Of a DNA stretch of 64,000 bases, positions 48,268 to 60,245 are shown piece after piece. This DNA comes from Stenopsyche tienmushanensis (taxonomy: Eukaryota > Arthropoda > Insecta > Trichoptera > Stenopsychidae). The stretch's first letter is position 1. Every line of letters begins with the position of its first letter. The position numbers and the translations under genes were made by a program. The notes under the pieces were generated by a model that was not told the DNA's origin, made no database searches, and was given only the letters and a program-made list of their open reading frames with translations. Location of the stretch: the NCBI GenBank assembly GCA_008973525.1, contig WACJ01000515.1:1612001-1676000 (forward strand), given 5' to 3'.

Positions 48268-50669
48268 TATATAGTGACAATCGCATCTTGCATTTTTCAA
48301 ATCATCATTTATTAGCAAAAACATTAAGATTACGATTGATTAATACTTTATAGATGTTAATGATTTTTATTTTAATAATGTTCGTCCAAAGGTATGTTTT
48401 TTTATTATTGCAGTATTCTGACCAGATCATTAGAGCTTTCTCCATATTTTCCATTATTGATGGGAAATATATTTTGCACTCATATACAATTCTATCAAAA
48501 TTGTTGATCTTTTTTTATTTTTCGTTTATTGTATCGTCCTAATAGTTGCTTCATTGGAATTTAAAATTGAAGCAATAGACGACAATCTCTCAGAATTTTC
48601 TGATACCGAATCTTATATCAAATATTAATCATTTCTTCCGAATGGATCAACTGCATACAACTTGATTGGCATTCAATCGATCCAATTATTAGGACACAAT
48701 AGTTGACAGCAGCATATGATATAATACAATTACGTCAAGCTTAGAATAACAGCGCCCACGCCAAAAGAGAAAATCTGATTATCAGAATCGATATCAATCA
48801 AGTAGCGATTTGCAATTAAAATGCCGTTTAAACTCACATAAAATAGTTGTCGCTCAATTCGTTATTAATTTACATCGAATAAAAGCAAATTTATGAGTGC
48901 CCAAATGCAAATGGGCGACCTTGTTCGAGGCGAAACGCTTGTAATTGTTGATATTTATCATGCCCATGGATATTGTGTCCATTGTAATGAAAATTGTCAT
49001 CATTATCATCTTTCCCATCATCATTATCATAATTTACGTTTACGTGTTACGTTATTAACATCCAAATCGGCTGTATAAGCGCTATCGGCTTAGCATAAAA
49101 GAATATCTAATTATGCCGTTAACCCTTGGAGAGATCGAGCCACATTCGACGACGACCGGCAAAATAAACATTCCGAACGATTATTCGGTTATTTCACGAG
49201 CCGAATATTCGCAAATATTTATAATCTAAAATGTATATATTTTCTTTGGAGCATCCATAATAATAAAGCATACAATTTGTGTTAAATTGTGTGCGTAAAC
49301 ATGCATTAAAAATCGAGATCATAACATAATTTGAATTAAATCACAACCCAATTTTATGATAAATTTATCATCCGTACACCTCGCCATATGACCTAACTGC
49401 TGCTATTTAAAATGGTTTATTATTCAAGAAAAATAGCTTGATACCTTTATAATGCATTAATACATTTCGAATGAATTAAATTTAATTGCACCAGCGAAAT
49501 AAATATTTTTATTCAAATTCGCATGAATATCTTTGCTAATAAACTTTTACAAATGCGGAAAATCAATGAATCTGGGAGAAATAAATCGGGATTTCACTTT
49601 ACAATGTTGAATATTTTTTTCTGGTGGGCCCCCAAATTTTATAGATCCAATAAACTATAGAGGTAACATTACAAAAAAATATGTTTATCGAAAAATAATT
49701 GATTTTACTTTTCTTATTGCAAATCGGCCCAGTTTTTCAATAACGTCAGCGGACCATAAAGTGTTAATGGCAAAAAATCATAGCTGCAAGATCATATGAT
49801 TTTATCGATTTTTTGTTTTTTAGAAAAATGCCAATTTAACAATCGAAATTTATTGTCCATATAATTTGGCAAAAAGTGCAATAAAATGAGTATTTATTTT
49901 AACAGCTTCCGTTTTGAGTCAGTTTTTATGCCAGTCAGTTATTTTTAATTTGAATTAAATTCGTATTTTGGAATTAATTAGTTGGTGTTTAATCTTAATG
50001 CGTTTGGGGCTACTTTGAACCCTTACTAAGGAATGGGTGAGTTAATCATTTTGACATTCTATGGAACTATAAATAAGTGCTCCGAGTCTTTTGTAATAAA
50101 CCCTTATTACAAAAGATCGGGCGAAAACCCAAATTATGATATTATATTCACCATAACAACAAATTTAGAAGATCGATCACCTCGATCCAGATTTATATTG
50201 ATTTCCTGGATCTAAAGAAATAAAAACTGATGTGATTAATAAAGTCATACAGGTTGGCCTATCGCTAGATTCTAGTCTCTAGATTTTCAATAATGGTTAA
50301 AGTATCGTTAAAAAATTATGATATTTTCGCCATTTACTCGTAGATACTCTCCTATTGATCATACCTAATTTAGCCATATCTTGAAGGCACCACATGAAAA
50401 ATTAATTCCCTAGAAAATTCCTGTAGAGATTGTTTACATCTGATATAGAAGAACAATTAGGGCCGTCAATAGCCGTAACAAAGGGGTGGCAAAACAGGCG
50501 CCCGCCACAGGCGCAACTGGGCTTGGGGCGCAAAACGCAGAATACCGACCCGGTCACGAGTTGCATATAATTTTTATTCTCTTTTACTCTGTATTTTTTT
50601 TATAATATATACTGAGTTGTCTAATCCCTCTTTTCTTCGTAATCGCTTAAACATAATCAAAACAACAAT
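48268..50669. other. AT-rich non-coding stretch
   Basis: No gene recognised. (CAT)n-like sequence lies at about 48995-49035. TTAA at 49119-49122 followed by CCCTTGGAGAGATCGAGCC may be a solo TTAA-element end. A GC-rich patch at 50461-50560 (GGCGCCCGCCACAGGCGCAA) resembles the subterminal part of some hAT elements but has no defined ends. Confidence 0.4.
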
Positions 50670-50930
50670 ATTTTCGACCGATTATAAGTTTTAGACAACC
50701 CACCCGATCAGTATTCTTCGGACAACATCGATTTGTAATAATAGTTCGTAATCGTTTTGTAGACATGTTCAGCATTCGTCATGTCAGCGGTCCGAAAAGC
50801 GGACCGGTTGGACACACAGACCTTGTGGCCTCTTTTAAGGCGTTTTCGGTATTTTCTATGATCTGTACGATCACGGAAGCTCCCTCAGAGACTAACTTAC
50901 ATATGTGGCTCTTACAGCTTAACTTACAGC
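50670..50930 (+). repeat. Family E repeat with conserved hairpin, copy 2
   Basis: This is an inverted-orientation partner of 34340-34640. A perfect 7-bp-stem hairpin (arms CGGTCCG and CGGACCG, 5-base loop) is at 50788-50806. Over the 45 bases starting at this hairpin, two of four differences from copy 1 would be silent in one frame (GHTDLVA is common to both). A 10-bp length difference just downstream breaks that frame, so coding is not supported. Confidence 0.65.
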
Positions 50931-52751
50931 TTTCTCCTATCCAAATTTTCAGTTAATATGCGATGTACAGCATTTTTTGAAAGAACCACCATGTCGACGG
51001 CCATCCAATACTATTTTGTGGCTTTTTTTCACCTTTTTTTTGGGTAGCTCAATACTTTTTTTAAAGCGGCAACCGGCATCTATACGTTTGGTCGGGTACT
51101 TTTGGGACTATCTTCGTATATTATTTTAAAATATACATTCTGATAATATTTAATATATTGCATTTATCTGAGCAACGTCTTTCTTGGAAGTGGTTGAAAT
51201 TTTAAGAATTTTAATTGAAATAAATCCGGCCAAGCACAGCATATCTAAGTTATTCATTTCTCAGAATAGGTTAATCAATTCATTCACCGCATATTAAAAA
51301 TTAGCTTCAATTGAAGCCATATAAGAATCATAAAATATGTAATCTAATGGATCATAAACAAATACGACTTGAAAGAGTATAAACGCTATGAGATTAATTT
51401 GGAGCAGCGAGTGACCATGAGAATGCGACGACCCGCTCAGGTGTTATGTCGATTTTATAACGCCTGAATGAGAATTTTTTCTTCACGTTTGATAACAAAT
51501 ATGGCACATTGAGAAGAAAAATAATGCATCTTCATTCAGATATAAAAGCTCCGTTCTTCACATCCATATTTGTCTTCGGAGCAAAAGCTTGGGAATGTCC
51601 CGCCGTTGATTGAGTACGGTCGACGGGAGTTCCGTGGTTGTCATAATTTTAATAACCGAAAATAGATATAATTATTGATCCACAAATGATTTCGGTAATG
51701 AGGATGGTAATGATGCTTTAGTGAACGCCAGCCCCGAGCTTAACGACTAACGGTCATCTCAAGAACACACATGTGAGGCCTCGGGCTACCGCTCACAGAC
51801 AATATAATAACTCATGTGGATGTTGGAATTTGTTCATCTATATGTGGCCCCTGTGAAAATCACCAGATTCGTAATGTTACGAATTACTTTATTGATTGTA
51901 ATAACTTCGGTGATGATGATGATGATGATGATGTATGTATTAATGGTGATTGCAGGAACAAACTACGAGATGATAGCGATAATGACTGCCACAACCATGG
52001 TAATGTACATTTTGAGTGTTGCTGCGGTATCGATAGCAATTTCGGACATGATTGTATATACCGTACCGAAATTGGACTCGAGTTGCGACTTATAAGGTGA
52101 TATCTGATTATGGATGTCAGCCTTCTGGATATAAAAGTCCGAGTGTGTCCTAATTAAAAAGCCGTATAAAAATTTCATCGGATTTACATGTTGTTTAAAT
52201 TATCATCATGGGCTTTCAACGCGCGAGGCGCGGGACGCACTCAAATGTTAAACGTCACTGCCCTCACGCTGCGCGGGGCGATCATACCGCAATAAATAAA
52301 GTATATTTATTTGGGACATTCATGAAATAATTCATTTAAATCCTGATTCGCTATATAAAAAACTTGACTATTCATCCTTACGAAAAATTTAAATTTAATC
52401 ACTGGCTTGCAGCTAGATTTATTGGAACGAGAAGTTATGCCTGAAATCATTGATTTGCATTATAAGGATGTTTTTAAATATGTGCATAATTATATTCTTG
52501 GTGCATCGAACTTTTCAAATTTGAATCCAAATGTTTCATTTGTGTTATGCCGATACGATAAAAAACGTCATTCCATTAGATTCATTGCATGTATGATGAT
52601 ATCGCCGGTAATTAAGCGAACTACTTGAAATGATAAATGAAGAAAATGTTAAGGACATCTGACTGTATAGAAATATGCAAATATAGCTGTAGTTTATTAA
52701 CTGTGTTGTGCGTACCAGCGTGATAAAAAATATTATATAATTTATAGAATA
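50931..52751. other. Non-coding stretch with a GC-richer patch
   Basis: No gene recognised. Frames of 93 and 94 codons overlap across the (GAT)n repeat at 51911-51933 in two plus-strand frames, and a third lies on the minus strand, which argues they are chance. 51400-51800 and 52200-52290 are GC-richer. Confidence 0.4.
51911..51933. repeat. (TGA)n microsatellite
   Basis: About seven and a half uninterrupted TGA units. Confidence 0.9.
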
Positions 52752-53410
52752 CACTTGGGCTGTGTTTTTATGCGATAGATACGTTCCACGGGGAGTCGCA
52801 TATAAAAAAATCGCATAAAAAAGACTTGAACTATATAGTAAAACTGAGAGGTAAGTTTCCATTGTTTTTTAAAGCCGCATAACTTCAAATCATTGTGATA
52901 GAATGTACCAAAAATCGCATATAAAAAGTTTATAAAAAAATCATATAAATGAAAACACTGTTCTGTGTTGAAATCGTTTTTTTTTTAAATATATTCGCAG
53001 ATTAACCCCTTAAAGAGGTAAGACACAGAGTTGTGTTCGAATTCCAATGATTCAGAAAGAGCATTTTTACACGTTGAGCTCGAAGACAGACAGAGACGGA
53101 GAGTGTCTTGCACGTTTGGAGAGAAATAGAAACGGAGAAAATATCTTGCGTACATCAGTACGATTGTATAGATCGTCAACCCAAATGTATCGACTAATAA
53201 TAATATGTGAATGATACTAATTAATCGATTTGATCGAATCGATCATCGCCCTATACACACTCACATTATAACGATTGTAGCCTGCACCTAGTGCTAATTT
53301 AAAAAAAAGTTATGCGCATTCGCATAAAAAAAAACTTTGTCCTCTATAGAAAAATGAGGGATAGTTTCCACAATTTTTGAAAACCTGCATAACTTCAAAA
53401 TCGCATAAAA
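52752..53410 (+). mobile_element. TA-flanked MITE, family D short form, with insertion
   Basis: It starts CACTTGGGCTGTGTTTTTAT after TA (52750-52751) and has the family's terminal hairpin (arm TTTTATGCGA at 52766-52775, partner TCGCATAAAA at 52811-52820). The body includes CCGCATAACTTCAAATCATT (52870s), and after the inserted family A element resumes with CGCCCTATACACACTCACAT (53248), CGCATTCGCATAAAA and CCTGCATAACTTCAAAATCG. The final GATCCGCATAAAAACAGACC end is missing. Without the insertion the D part is about 420 bp. Confidence 0.75.
53006..53235 (+). mobile_element. piggyBac-like MITE, family A, nested and truncated
   Basis: It begins CCCCTTAAAGAGGTAAG right after TTAA (53002-53005) and carries the near-palindrome GACACAGAGTTGTGTTC at 53022-53038, 16 bp inside. 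It runs through the GACAGACAGAGACGGAGAG and TCGACTAATAATAATATG blocks and stops near 53235, where the 12657 copy continues for another 200 bp. The host family D sequence resumes at 53248, so this truncated copy sits within the D element and is younger than it, or the D element was rearranged afterwards. Confidence 0.75.
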
Positions 53411-53478
53411 TGAATATGATCAATCACATAAAGGCGAAAGACCTAAAATGATAGAAACTAACAGAATTTTATGTATAT

Positions 53479-53718
53479 TTATAATATAAAAATGTGCTAG
53501 AACAAATTTTCGACAATTTCAACTCAAATACCAATATATCTTAAAGGTAAACCACCTCATCCAACAAGGACTTGCGCAGATATTCGCGGTGAAAAGAAAC
53601 AACATTCTGTCCAAATAAAATTGGATAGATTCGATCGCAAATCTCAAGGTAACCCAACAGACAACAATAGCACAAATGGTGATGCCAAACCAATCATTAC
53701 TACATGTTTCGACTTACA
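53479..53718 (+). other. Unrecognised open frame, possibly a degraded element
   Basis: A stretch of about 80 codons without stops, not starting at ATG, contains RTCADIRGEKKQHSVQIKLD, RFDRKSQGNPTDNNSTNG and IITTCFDLQ before TAA. The last part recalls the FDLQ motif of a transposon-associated protein family common in arthropod genomes, and the next frame continues with KALPKSNSDSI. The resemblance is slight and from memory. It could equally be chance. Confidence 0.25.
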
Positions 53719-55525
53719 ATAAAAATGACCAAACAAAAGCCCTTCCCAAGTCGAATAGTGACAGTATATAGTTCATTTTGAATTATTGTAAGCAACATGA
53801 TCTATACATACATTTATTTTAAAGTCAAATTCGTATGTTGGGGATAAAATATTCAGCAATTTTAAATTCCATTTGATAACTGTTCATCTTGTCCTCATCC
53901 TAGTCAATAGAGATAGATTTACCGACAGTCTGAATATGCGTAGGAGTACAAAACCAACGCTAATTTGAGACCATCAAATTTAATATATCTATTTGAATAT
54001 TAGTTCGTTATAGAAATAGATTTATAATTACTTTAACAATCTCACAGGGATAAAAATATACTTATTTTAGATGTTTCGATCATGTTTGTATGCCCATGAT
54101 CATGTGATGATCATATTGCTCATTTATAAAAATCAATGTAAAATTCTGTCCATGAGTTCTATATTGTGTACCGACATACAGACAGACAGGCAAAAATCTA
54201 ATTTCCGGATATAATAATCGATTTTTTTTTTAATTATCATTATTATTAACTTGAGATAAATTCAATAAATTTGTCGTACCAATCAGATCATACATTTTAT
54301 TGTATTTAAAGCAGAGTTTTCCAAAGTTTTTCTCGTTGATCAAACCATGAAATATTGCATTGAATGCTTTTTTAGTTTACGAGGATGGTAACATTAATGT
54401 AGAAGATTTTCTGCCATCGGGTATTATATTGTCACTCAACTTAAATGCTTCAAATGTCACATTAGAACCCCCCATAGGAGATGTAACATCCCCCAGGATT
54501 ACTCTAGGGATCTGATGTGTACAAAATAGTCAGATTTTTCACTTGAAATTATGATGCTTCCCTCCGAGTTCTATTCCATTCTGTATATCATTTCAATCAA
54601 GAATTATCTATCAATCGATTTTTATAATCAAGTTGGTCTTGTCATAATTCAAAATAAAATCAAACGAGAAGAATATGCTCCGGATAGCTAAGATCAATCA
54701 AGAATGTTTCAAAATATGATGAAAAAATCCAACGAAACTCTTGTATCCAAGTTCTTCTATGAAAAATAATTTTGTAATCCTAGGATGAATTTGTATTATT
54801 TTCGCTAAATCTTTTCTGGAGATCGATTGTATTTTATCTGAAACAATTTTTCATTGATGTAATTTTTTTTACAGATTTAATAATCCAAAAACGTTGACAA
54901 AATGTATTTTTGCAACAACGTTTGGCACTAAAAAGCTTTTATTTATAATTTATCTGATGGGAGTTTCTATGCATCGGTCATAAAATTATTTTTTGAATTT
55001 TAATAGTCCTACATGTAGTCAACGCATATAAGAGCATGTTGAAAAAATGACCTTATCCTTTTAAATATACCACAGGCCATCAGGCGCTCGCAATTTATAT
55101 CAAACTGCACTCTAACATAAATTGCGCATGCGCAGACTCTGCTCACGTTCTGTTTAAGCTTTGTTGGCTTTATTTTTGTAATGGTTCTCTTGATGTAGCA
55201 CTTTAAAAAACGTTTACAACAGACACTTGCACACTTTTATCATAGTACGATCTCGTATCGCCAAAAAATCTGCAAGCAATTAATTTCCTGCAACCGGAAA
55301 CCCCACCCACATTATATTCATCTCCGTGCATTAAATCGCTCCAAAAAGTCTGCAAAAATGCATATGTAACAGCGTGTTAGGATAGCAATATTTTGGTGCG
55401 TCTCGCCGAAATATAAGTTGATGATGAACAGCCGCCAATTTTATACATGTTCACATAAGCAATTTGCGGCGAGTGTGTTGGTGGGCCCTACGATAACATT
55501 CACGTACTAGATACGGTTCTGTCTG

Positions 55526-55831
55526 ATGAAAAGCACAAGTGGTGCACATGTGTTGCCATTATTGAGGAATAATATACAAAATGTCCTCCTCCCCGCCATA
55601 TCCACCCGTCTATTGGCACTTGTCTCCACAGCCACTAATGACGCGGGAATGTACCAAACATCCTGTCGACCCATTCCTGCACTCCTTCAACTTTTCAGAC
55701 TTCTTTTATACCCATTTATAAAGTTACTGGAACAGCAAAATGTCACCGAAGAGCTAAATCAACATTGGCAGAATTTGGCGCTCCGTTTGGTACTTGGGTC
55801 ACCTTCCAGGATAATTCCTGATCAGACTTAA
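55526..55831 (+). other. Unrecognised 101-codon open frame
   Basis: ATG at 55526 to TAA at 55829-55831, with an in-frame TAG just upstream. The protein is leucine-rich (LLQLFRLLLYPFIKLLEQQN) with a predicted helical middle and balanced composition, unlike most frames here. No domain, signal peptide, TATA-like promoter or poly-A signal close by was convincing. Single-exon gene, exon or chance cannot be separated. Confidence 0.2.
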
Positions 55832-55989
55832 AAATTGCTGACAACTTGCAGATTTATATACCATCATCATGAAAATCACATTTTTTCTTGCATATCAGCT
55901 TACTTGCTATTGAATTTTCTTCGTTTACAGCTGGAAAAAGCTTACAATCATTGAGCTCTTCTCTGAGCGGATTTCACTTTCTCTTGGCC

Positions 55990-56210
55990 ATTCGCTGCTT
56001 CAAAGTAACCTTATAGTGCTTATACTCCTTAAAAATGTGATTATTTATGATTGCACATTTAAATTATGGCTTTTTGATATTATATGGTCTAAGTTGAAGC
56101 TAAATTTTAGCATACTATGAATGGAATTGATCAACATACTCTGAGAAACGGTTAACTTTTGAAACACTTCCAGAAAAGTTATTGATCATTTTCGAATATC
56201 ATTTTTAAGT
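55990..56210 (+). repeat. Family F diverged repeat, copy 1
   Basis: TTGGCCATTCGCTGCTTCAA, CTTATAGTGCTTATACTCCT and ATTGATCAACATACTCTGAG align in order with the copy at 56940. Confidence 0.5.
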
Positions 56211-56409
56211 TTCACGAGTGCTGCTTCGAAATTATTAATCCCTTGTACAACAATTCTAATTTTATGCAAGGGAGGTTCTATAAGTGAACAACGAAATTAC
56301 CATTATTTTATATTATAGCTGCAAATTCAATCCCTCGTAAAAATAAATATATAGTCAAAAACGAATGCTTTTTGTCATCTATTTCTTCTCATCCAAATGT
56401 TGTACAATA

Positions 56410-56800
56410 CACATAAGTCTGTTTTTATGCGATAGATATGTTCCACGGGGAGTCGCATAAAAAAAGACTTGAACTACATAGAAAACTGAGGGATAGGTTA
56501 CATTATTTTTAAAAACCGCATAACTTCAAATCAATGTGATAGAATGTACCAAAAATCGCATAAAAAAAGTTTTTAAAAAATTATTAAAATTAAAAACACA
56601 ATACATATTTATCTTAGAATTGCTTTATTAAAGTCTATTTTACTCAATAATCGCTTTACAAATGCAATTCTCAAGCTTTTGAGAAGAGTTTCCAGATTTA
56701 AAAACAATTTCGTTCGCGAGGGATAGGTTCCATTATTTTTGAAAAACCGCATAACTTCAAATTCGTACAAAAAAGATCCGCATAAAAGCAGACCCAAGTG
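56410..56800 (+). mobile_element. TA-flanked MITE, family D short form, complete
   Basis: This 391-bp element lies between TA at 56408-56409 and TA at 56801-56802. The left end is CACATAAGTCTGTTTTTATG and the right end, reversed, is CACTTGGGTCTGCTTTTATG. The left terminal hairpin has arms TTTTATGCGA (56423-56432) and TCGCATAAAA (56453-56462). GCATAA or TTATGC recurs through the element. Compared with the copies at 33659 and 52752 it lacks the CGCCCTATACACACTCAC segment between TTTCGTTCG and CGAGGGATAGG. Two-base TA target duplication suggests the Tc1/mariner/pogo group. Confidence 0.85.
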
Positions 56801-56802
56801 TA

Positions 56803-59135
56803 GTTTAATTAAATTCAATATATACAATGTAAACTCAACTAAATATTTTGGTTTTTTCATTATCATAATTTTAAATGTTCTGTTTGGGAGGCATAAAATC
56901 AAAACAGATAGCGAAGGTCGATAGTCATTGCGTTATAGATCATGACCTGAGCAAGTAGTTGCTTATGTCATGGCCATTTACTGCTCAAAATTATTCAATC
57001 TTATAGTGCTTATACCCTTTTAAATCGATTTCTGTATTTTAAATTGATCAGCACATTCTGAGAAATTGATATTTAAACGATTTCCATATTTTTTTTTGAT
57101 AAATTTCACTAATTGCACAATTTTATTAATCACGCCAGTATTACATTTTAGATACAAGAAATCAATGCAAACCTGCATCCAGGCAATGCTAATAATTCCG
57201 ATCTCTCAAATTCTTTGATATGGTGAAATTTTGTTCCCAAAATCCGGATTCTTGGAACACGGACTTTTACAATAAAAAAATAGGATCTAGCCCATTATAT
57301 CATAACTTGTTCGTTTATCTGATACAGATAGTAAAATGTTCGTTGGTGTATTTTGTACTACTCACTTTCTTCCGATGACTTTGCTTTACTAGCGCCTAAT
57401 ACAATCTTCCAAATTCCAAAAACAAACAGGAAAAAAATCACACAAAATCGTCGATCGTTCTGACGTAGCAATATTGACATAACCGAGTCCCAATACAAAC
57501 ACACAAAATTAAAAAATCAATATTTGTGAATGTGTGAATGATTGATAGCATGAACGATTGTTAAGTGCAGATTTACCACCTAAAATCTAGTCATCAGCTC
57601 ACTCTCGGTCCTTGAATAGAAAAACAAGATGATTTTATTAAGTGTTAACCAAAGAAAAAAAAACCATTTCACCGGTTAGCATGTCCGTCGTAACAATGAT
57701 CTAATCTATGACTCGTAATAGTCTATTTTGGAATTTTAAATAACGATTACCGCTTATCTAGATTTAACTCGTTCAAACCCGACCTGATGCAATGTGGCGT
57801 AGATAAGACGAAAAAATCGCTTAGATAATATTTTCGCATGATAATTAATATTTTATTCCGCGCCCCCGCGTTTGAGTAGCACTGCTCTTGAAGTGCCGAG
57901 CTCGGTGCCGATTTTTTCATTAATGCCTAAACAATTGGGCTGTTAAACTGTGATTTTATACATTTGTGTAAAATTATTCTTGCATTATATTAACAAAGCA
58001 AATCTTCGATGTTATATAATGAAGATGAGTACTCCTTTGAGGGGTGCGCGTAAAAAACACCCTCAGAAATTCCACTGTAACTCCCACAATATAATAAAAT
58101 AAGTACCATAGCCATTATATCATTCCAAATGACATATGCTAATGAGGATCGGCTTTAATCAATGCAGAATTTTTTTTTTTTTTCTCAAGCAACACTAAAT
58201 TACAAATGTCTCAATTCGCACAATACAAGAAGCTCGTGCGATTTTTTTGCAAACGCTTGAGGTTCGATTTTATACAAAAACCCACGATAACGGTCATCTT
58301 TTTTCGAACATCCAGAAGGATAACTTCTTCATTTGTGGTGTCAACAAAAAATAACACAGAAGATCGCATTGAATATGCATACGATGACATTTCTGGGGTT
58401 CAACACGCTCTGAATAATTAAAGCGCATTTTTGTGCATAAAAAATAATCAAGAAACAGTCGATGTTTCATTAATATTCATGCTTATATTACATCCAAAAA
58501 AGGGGTTAAATGTGCTATTATATTTATAATTTTAGGTGATTCTTATTTTAGCACGGCGCTATTTTTAGTGCCCGGGTTTTATTTAGATATGAAATGAGCT
58601 AATCCATCAAATTCCATTGATATAATCCGTATTTATAACTTTGGAGGCTAAATTTATGTGTCTTTGCAACCGCAGATCTCTGATATCAATGATACGAATA
58701 TTTTAAATACAGTCGAATTCGAATTTAACGAGCTCCAAATGATTGACATAAATTGCTCGTAATAACCGATATCCATAGCTTTTTACCCTTTTAACGTCTT
58801 TTCGTTAATGAAAAAATATGTATTTATTTCTCTAGTTATCAAAAAATAATGAAATATAATAAAGATAATAAATTTTTCTACATTTACAAAGAGATAATAT
58901 TTCATTCACAGGCAGCCCTGTCCTTCATTAAACGTTTCAGTTTTTACTTTTCAGTTCCAGGAAATATAAATTTAATGCAATACTTTTATTAAAAGAGTCA
59001 AAAAATAGTTCACTAAACTAAAAATATTTAAACTATATTAAATACATAATATCTCCCATTATTTTAAAAATGATGATAAACTTCATAAAGGCTTAAAAAA
59101 TTTGAATTAGATACTGCACTTTGGTTTTGCAAATA
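56803..59135. other. AT-rich non-coding stretch
   Basis: Apart from the family F repeat at 56940-57230 nothing was recognised. GC-richer patches at 57850-57930 and 58200-58410 hold no identifiable gene. Confidence 0.45.
56940..57230 (+). repeat. Family F diverged repeat, copy 2
   Basis: GGCCATTTACTGCTCAAAAT, CTTATAGTGCTTATACCCTT and ATTGATCAGCACATTCTGAG align with 55990-56210. Weaker similarity at 31672-31725 (CACTGCTCCAAATTATTCC) and 35320-35370 (TAATAATTCCGATTTCC) suggests two more decayed copies. Ends and class unknown. Confidence 0.5.
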
Positions 59136-59827
59136 CACTTAAAACTTTTTTTGTGCGGTAGATTTGTTCCGCGGAAAATCGCACAAAAAGAGCTATGACT
59201 TGTGAAGTGTAAAAAGTGAAGATGCATTCCATGGTTTTTAAAAACCGCATAACTTTGAAACCACTTTATAAAATATATCCAAAATCGCATAAAAAAAAAA
59301 TAGTACACATAGTGTCAATGTCATCATCGTTTTGTGTAGATTTTCTCTTTTCAACAATATAATTCATAATTAGCAAAGATGTCACTATAGTCCCTAACTC
59401 AAAAAAAAAACACAAAATGGCGACTAAGGTCAAGTAATCTTTTAAATAAAATTTAGCTCAGACATTTTTTGCCCTTATTTAGTCACAGTTTTAATATTTT
59501 TTTAAATTGTTAAAAAATAAATTTTAGCATAAATTTGGTAGGAATACTAGAAGGTTATATAGAAAAGATTTGCACCCAGTTTGAAGTAAATTAATTAATT
59601 AAAATTTGAGATACCGTGTTGAAAAAATCAGCGATAGCAGATGCAATATGATCTACACAGTCCCAAATTATATTTTTTTCCAAATTTATATTAGTATTGA
59701 TGATTTATTTCCTATTTTATCCAAAATATCTCGATACGTACTCTTCATGAAAAAAAAATTGCTTCAAAAAAAAACCGCATAACTTCGAATTCGCACAAAA
59801 AAAATCGCATAAAAAGAGGTTTGCGTG
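59136..59827 (+). mobile_element. TA-flanked MITE, family D long form, complete
   Basis: This 692-bp element is flanked by TA at 59134-59135 and 59828-59829. The left end is CACTTAAAACTTTTTTTGTG and the right end, reversed, CACGCAAACCTCTTTTTATG. The terminal hairpin has arms TTTTTGTGCG (59148-59157) and CGCACAAAAA (59180-59189). Both arms carry the same base change relative to the ATGCG/CGCAT stem of the short form. It matches 27671-28477 through most of its interior and the short form only near its ends. Confidence 0.85.
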
Positions 59828-59829
59828 TA

Positions 59830-60241
59830 TATTGCTCGTTATAATCATACTTTATTTTTATTTCAAAAAGTTATTATATATGATCGCTCGCTATAACCGT
59901 TATTTCACCCAATAAAGGGTCGTTATTCAGTCAAATGCCGTACGTATTTATAAAAATGGTTTTTCTTATTAAATTAAATAAGTATTTGCTCTTCCTTTTT
60001 GATAAATATGGGCTTTGATTGATTTAGCGATTATTCATTGCACAAATTCAACATCATATTGTTCGTCGGCCATTATTAAAATGAGACCAAATTAAAAAGA
60101 CAATTAGATCGAAGTTGTTTAATTACCTGAAGCGTAAAACCCAAGTAAGAGCGCTTTAAATTGGTTTGCTACCTGCTGTTAACATGATTTGCAGTAAACT
60201 ATAATCTTATCTTGCATTTATAGAACGTAATTGATTTGAAT
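59830..60241. other. AT-rich non-coding stretch
   Basis: Nothing recognised. Confidence 0.5.
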
Positions 60242-60245
60242 TTAA

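Larger units (their letters stand above)
53411..56409. other. AT-rich stretch, two odd frames
   Basis: The open frames at 53479-53718 and 55526-55831 are listed separately. A GC-richer patch at 55080-55810 surrounds the second. No RNA gene or complete element was seen. Confidence 0.4.

Noticed and set aside
50461..50560. GC-rich segment resembling hAT subterminal sequence
   Set aside because: No defined ends, no transposase nearby and only general compositional similarity.
51814..52178. Overlapping open frames of 71-94 codons around the GAT repeat
   Set aside because: Two frames on one strand and one on the other are open at once and pass through a microsatellite; no domain is recognisable.
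52838..52858. Perfect donor-like GAG|GTAAGT
   Set aside because: It lies inside a family D MITE and is not conserved in the other copies.
52545..52862. 105-codon minus-strand frame
   Set aside because: It largely overlaps a family D MITE and is not conserved in the other D copies.
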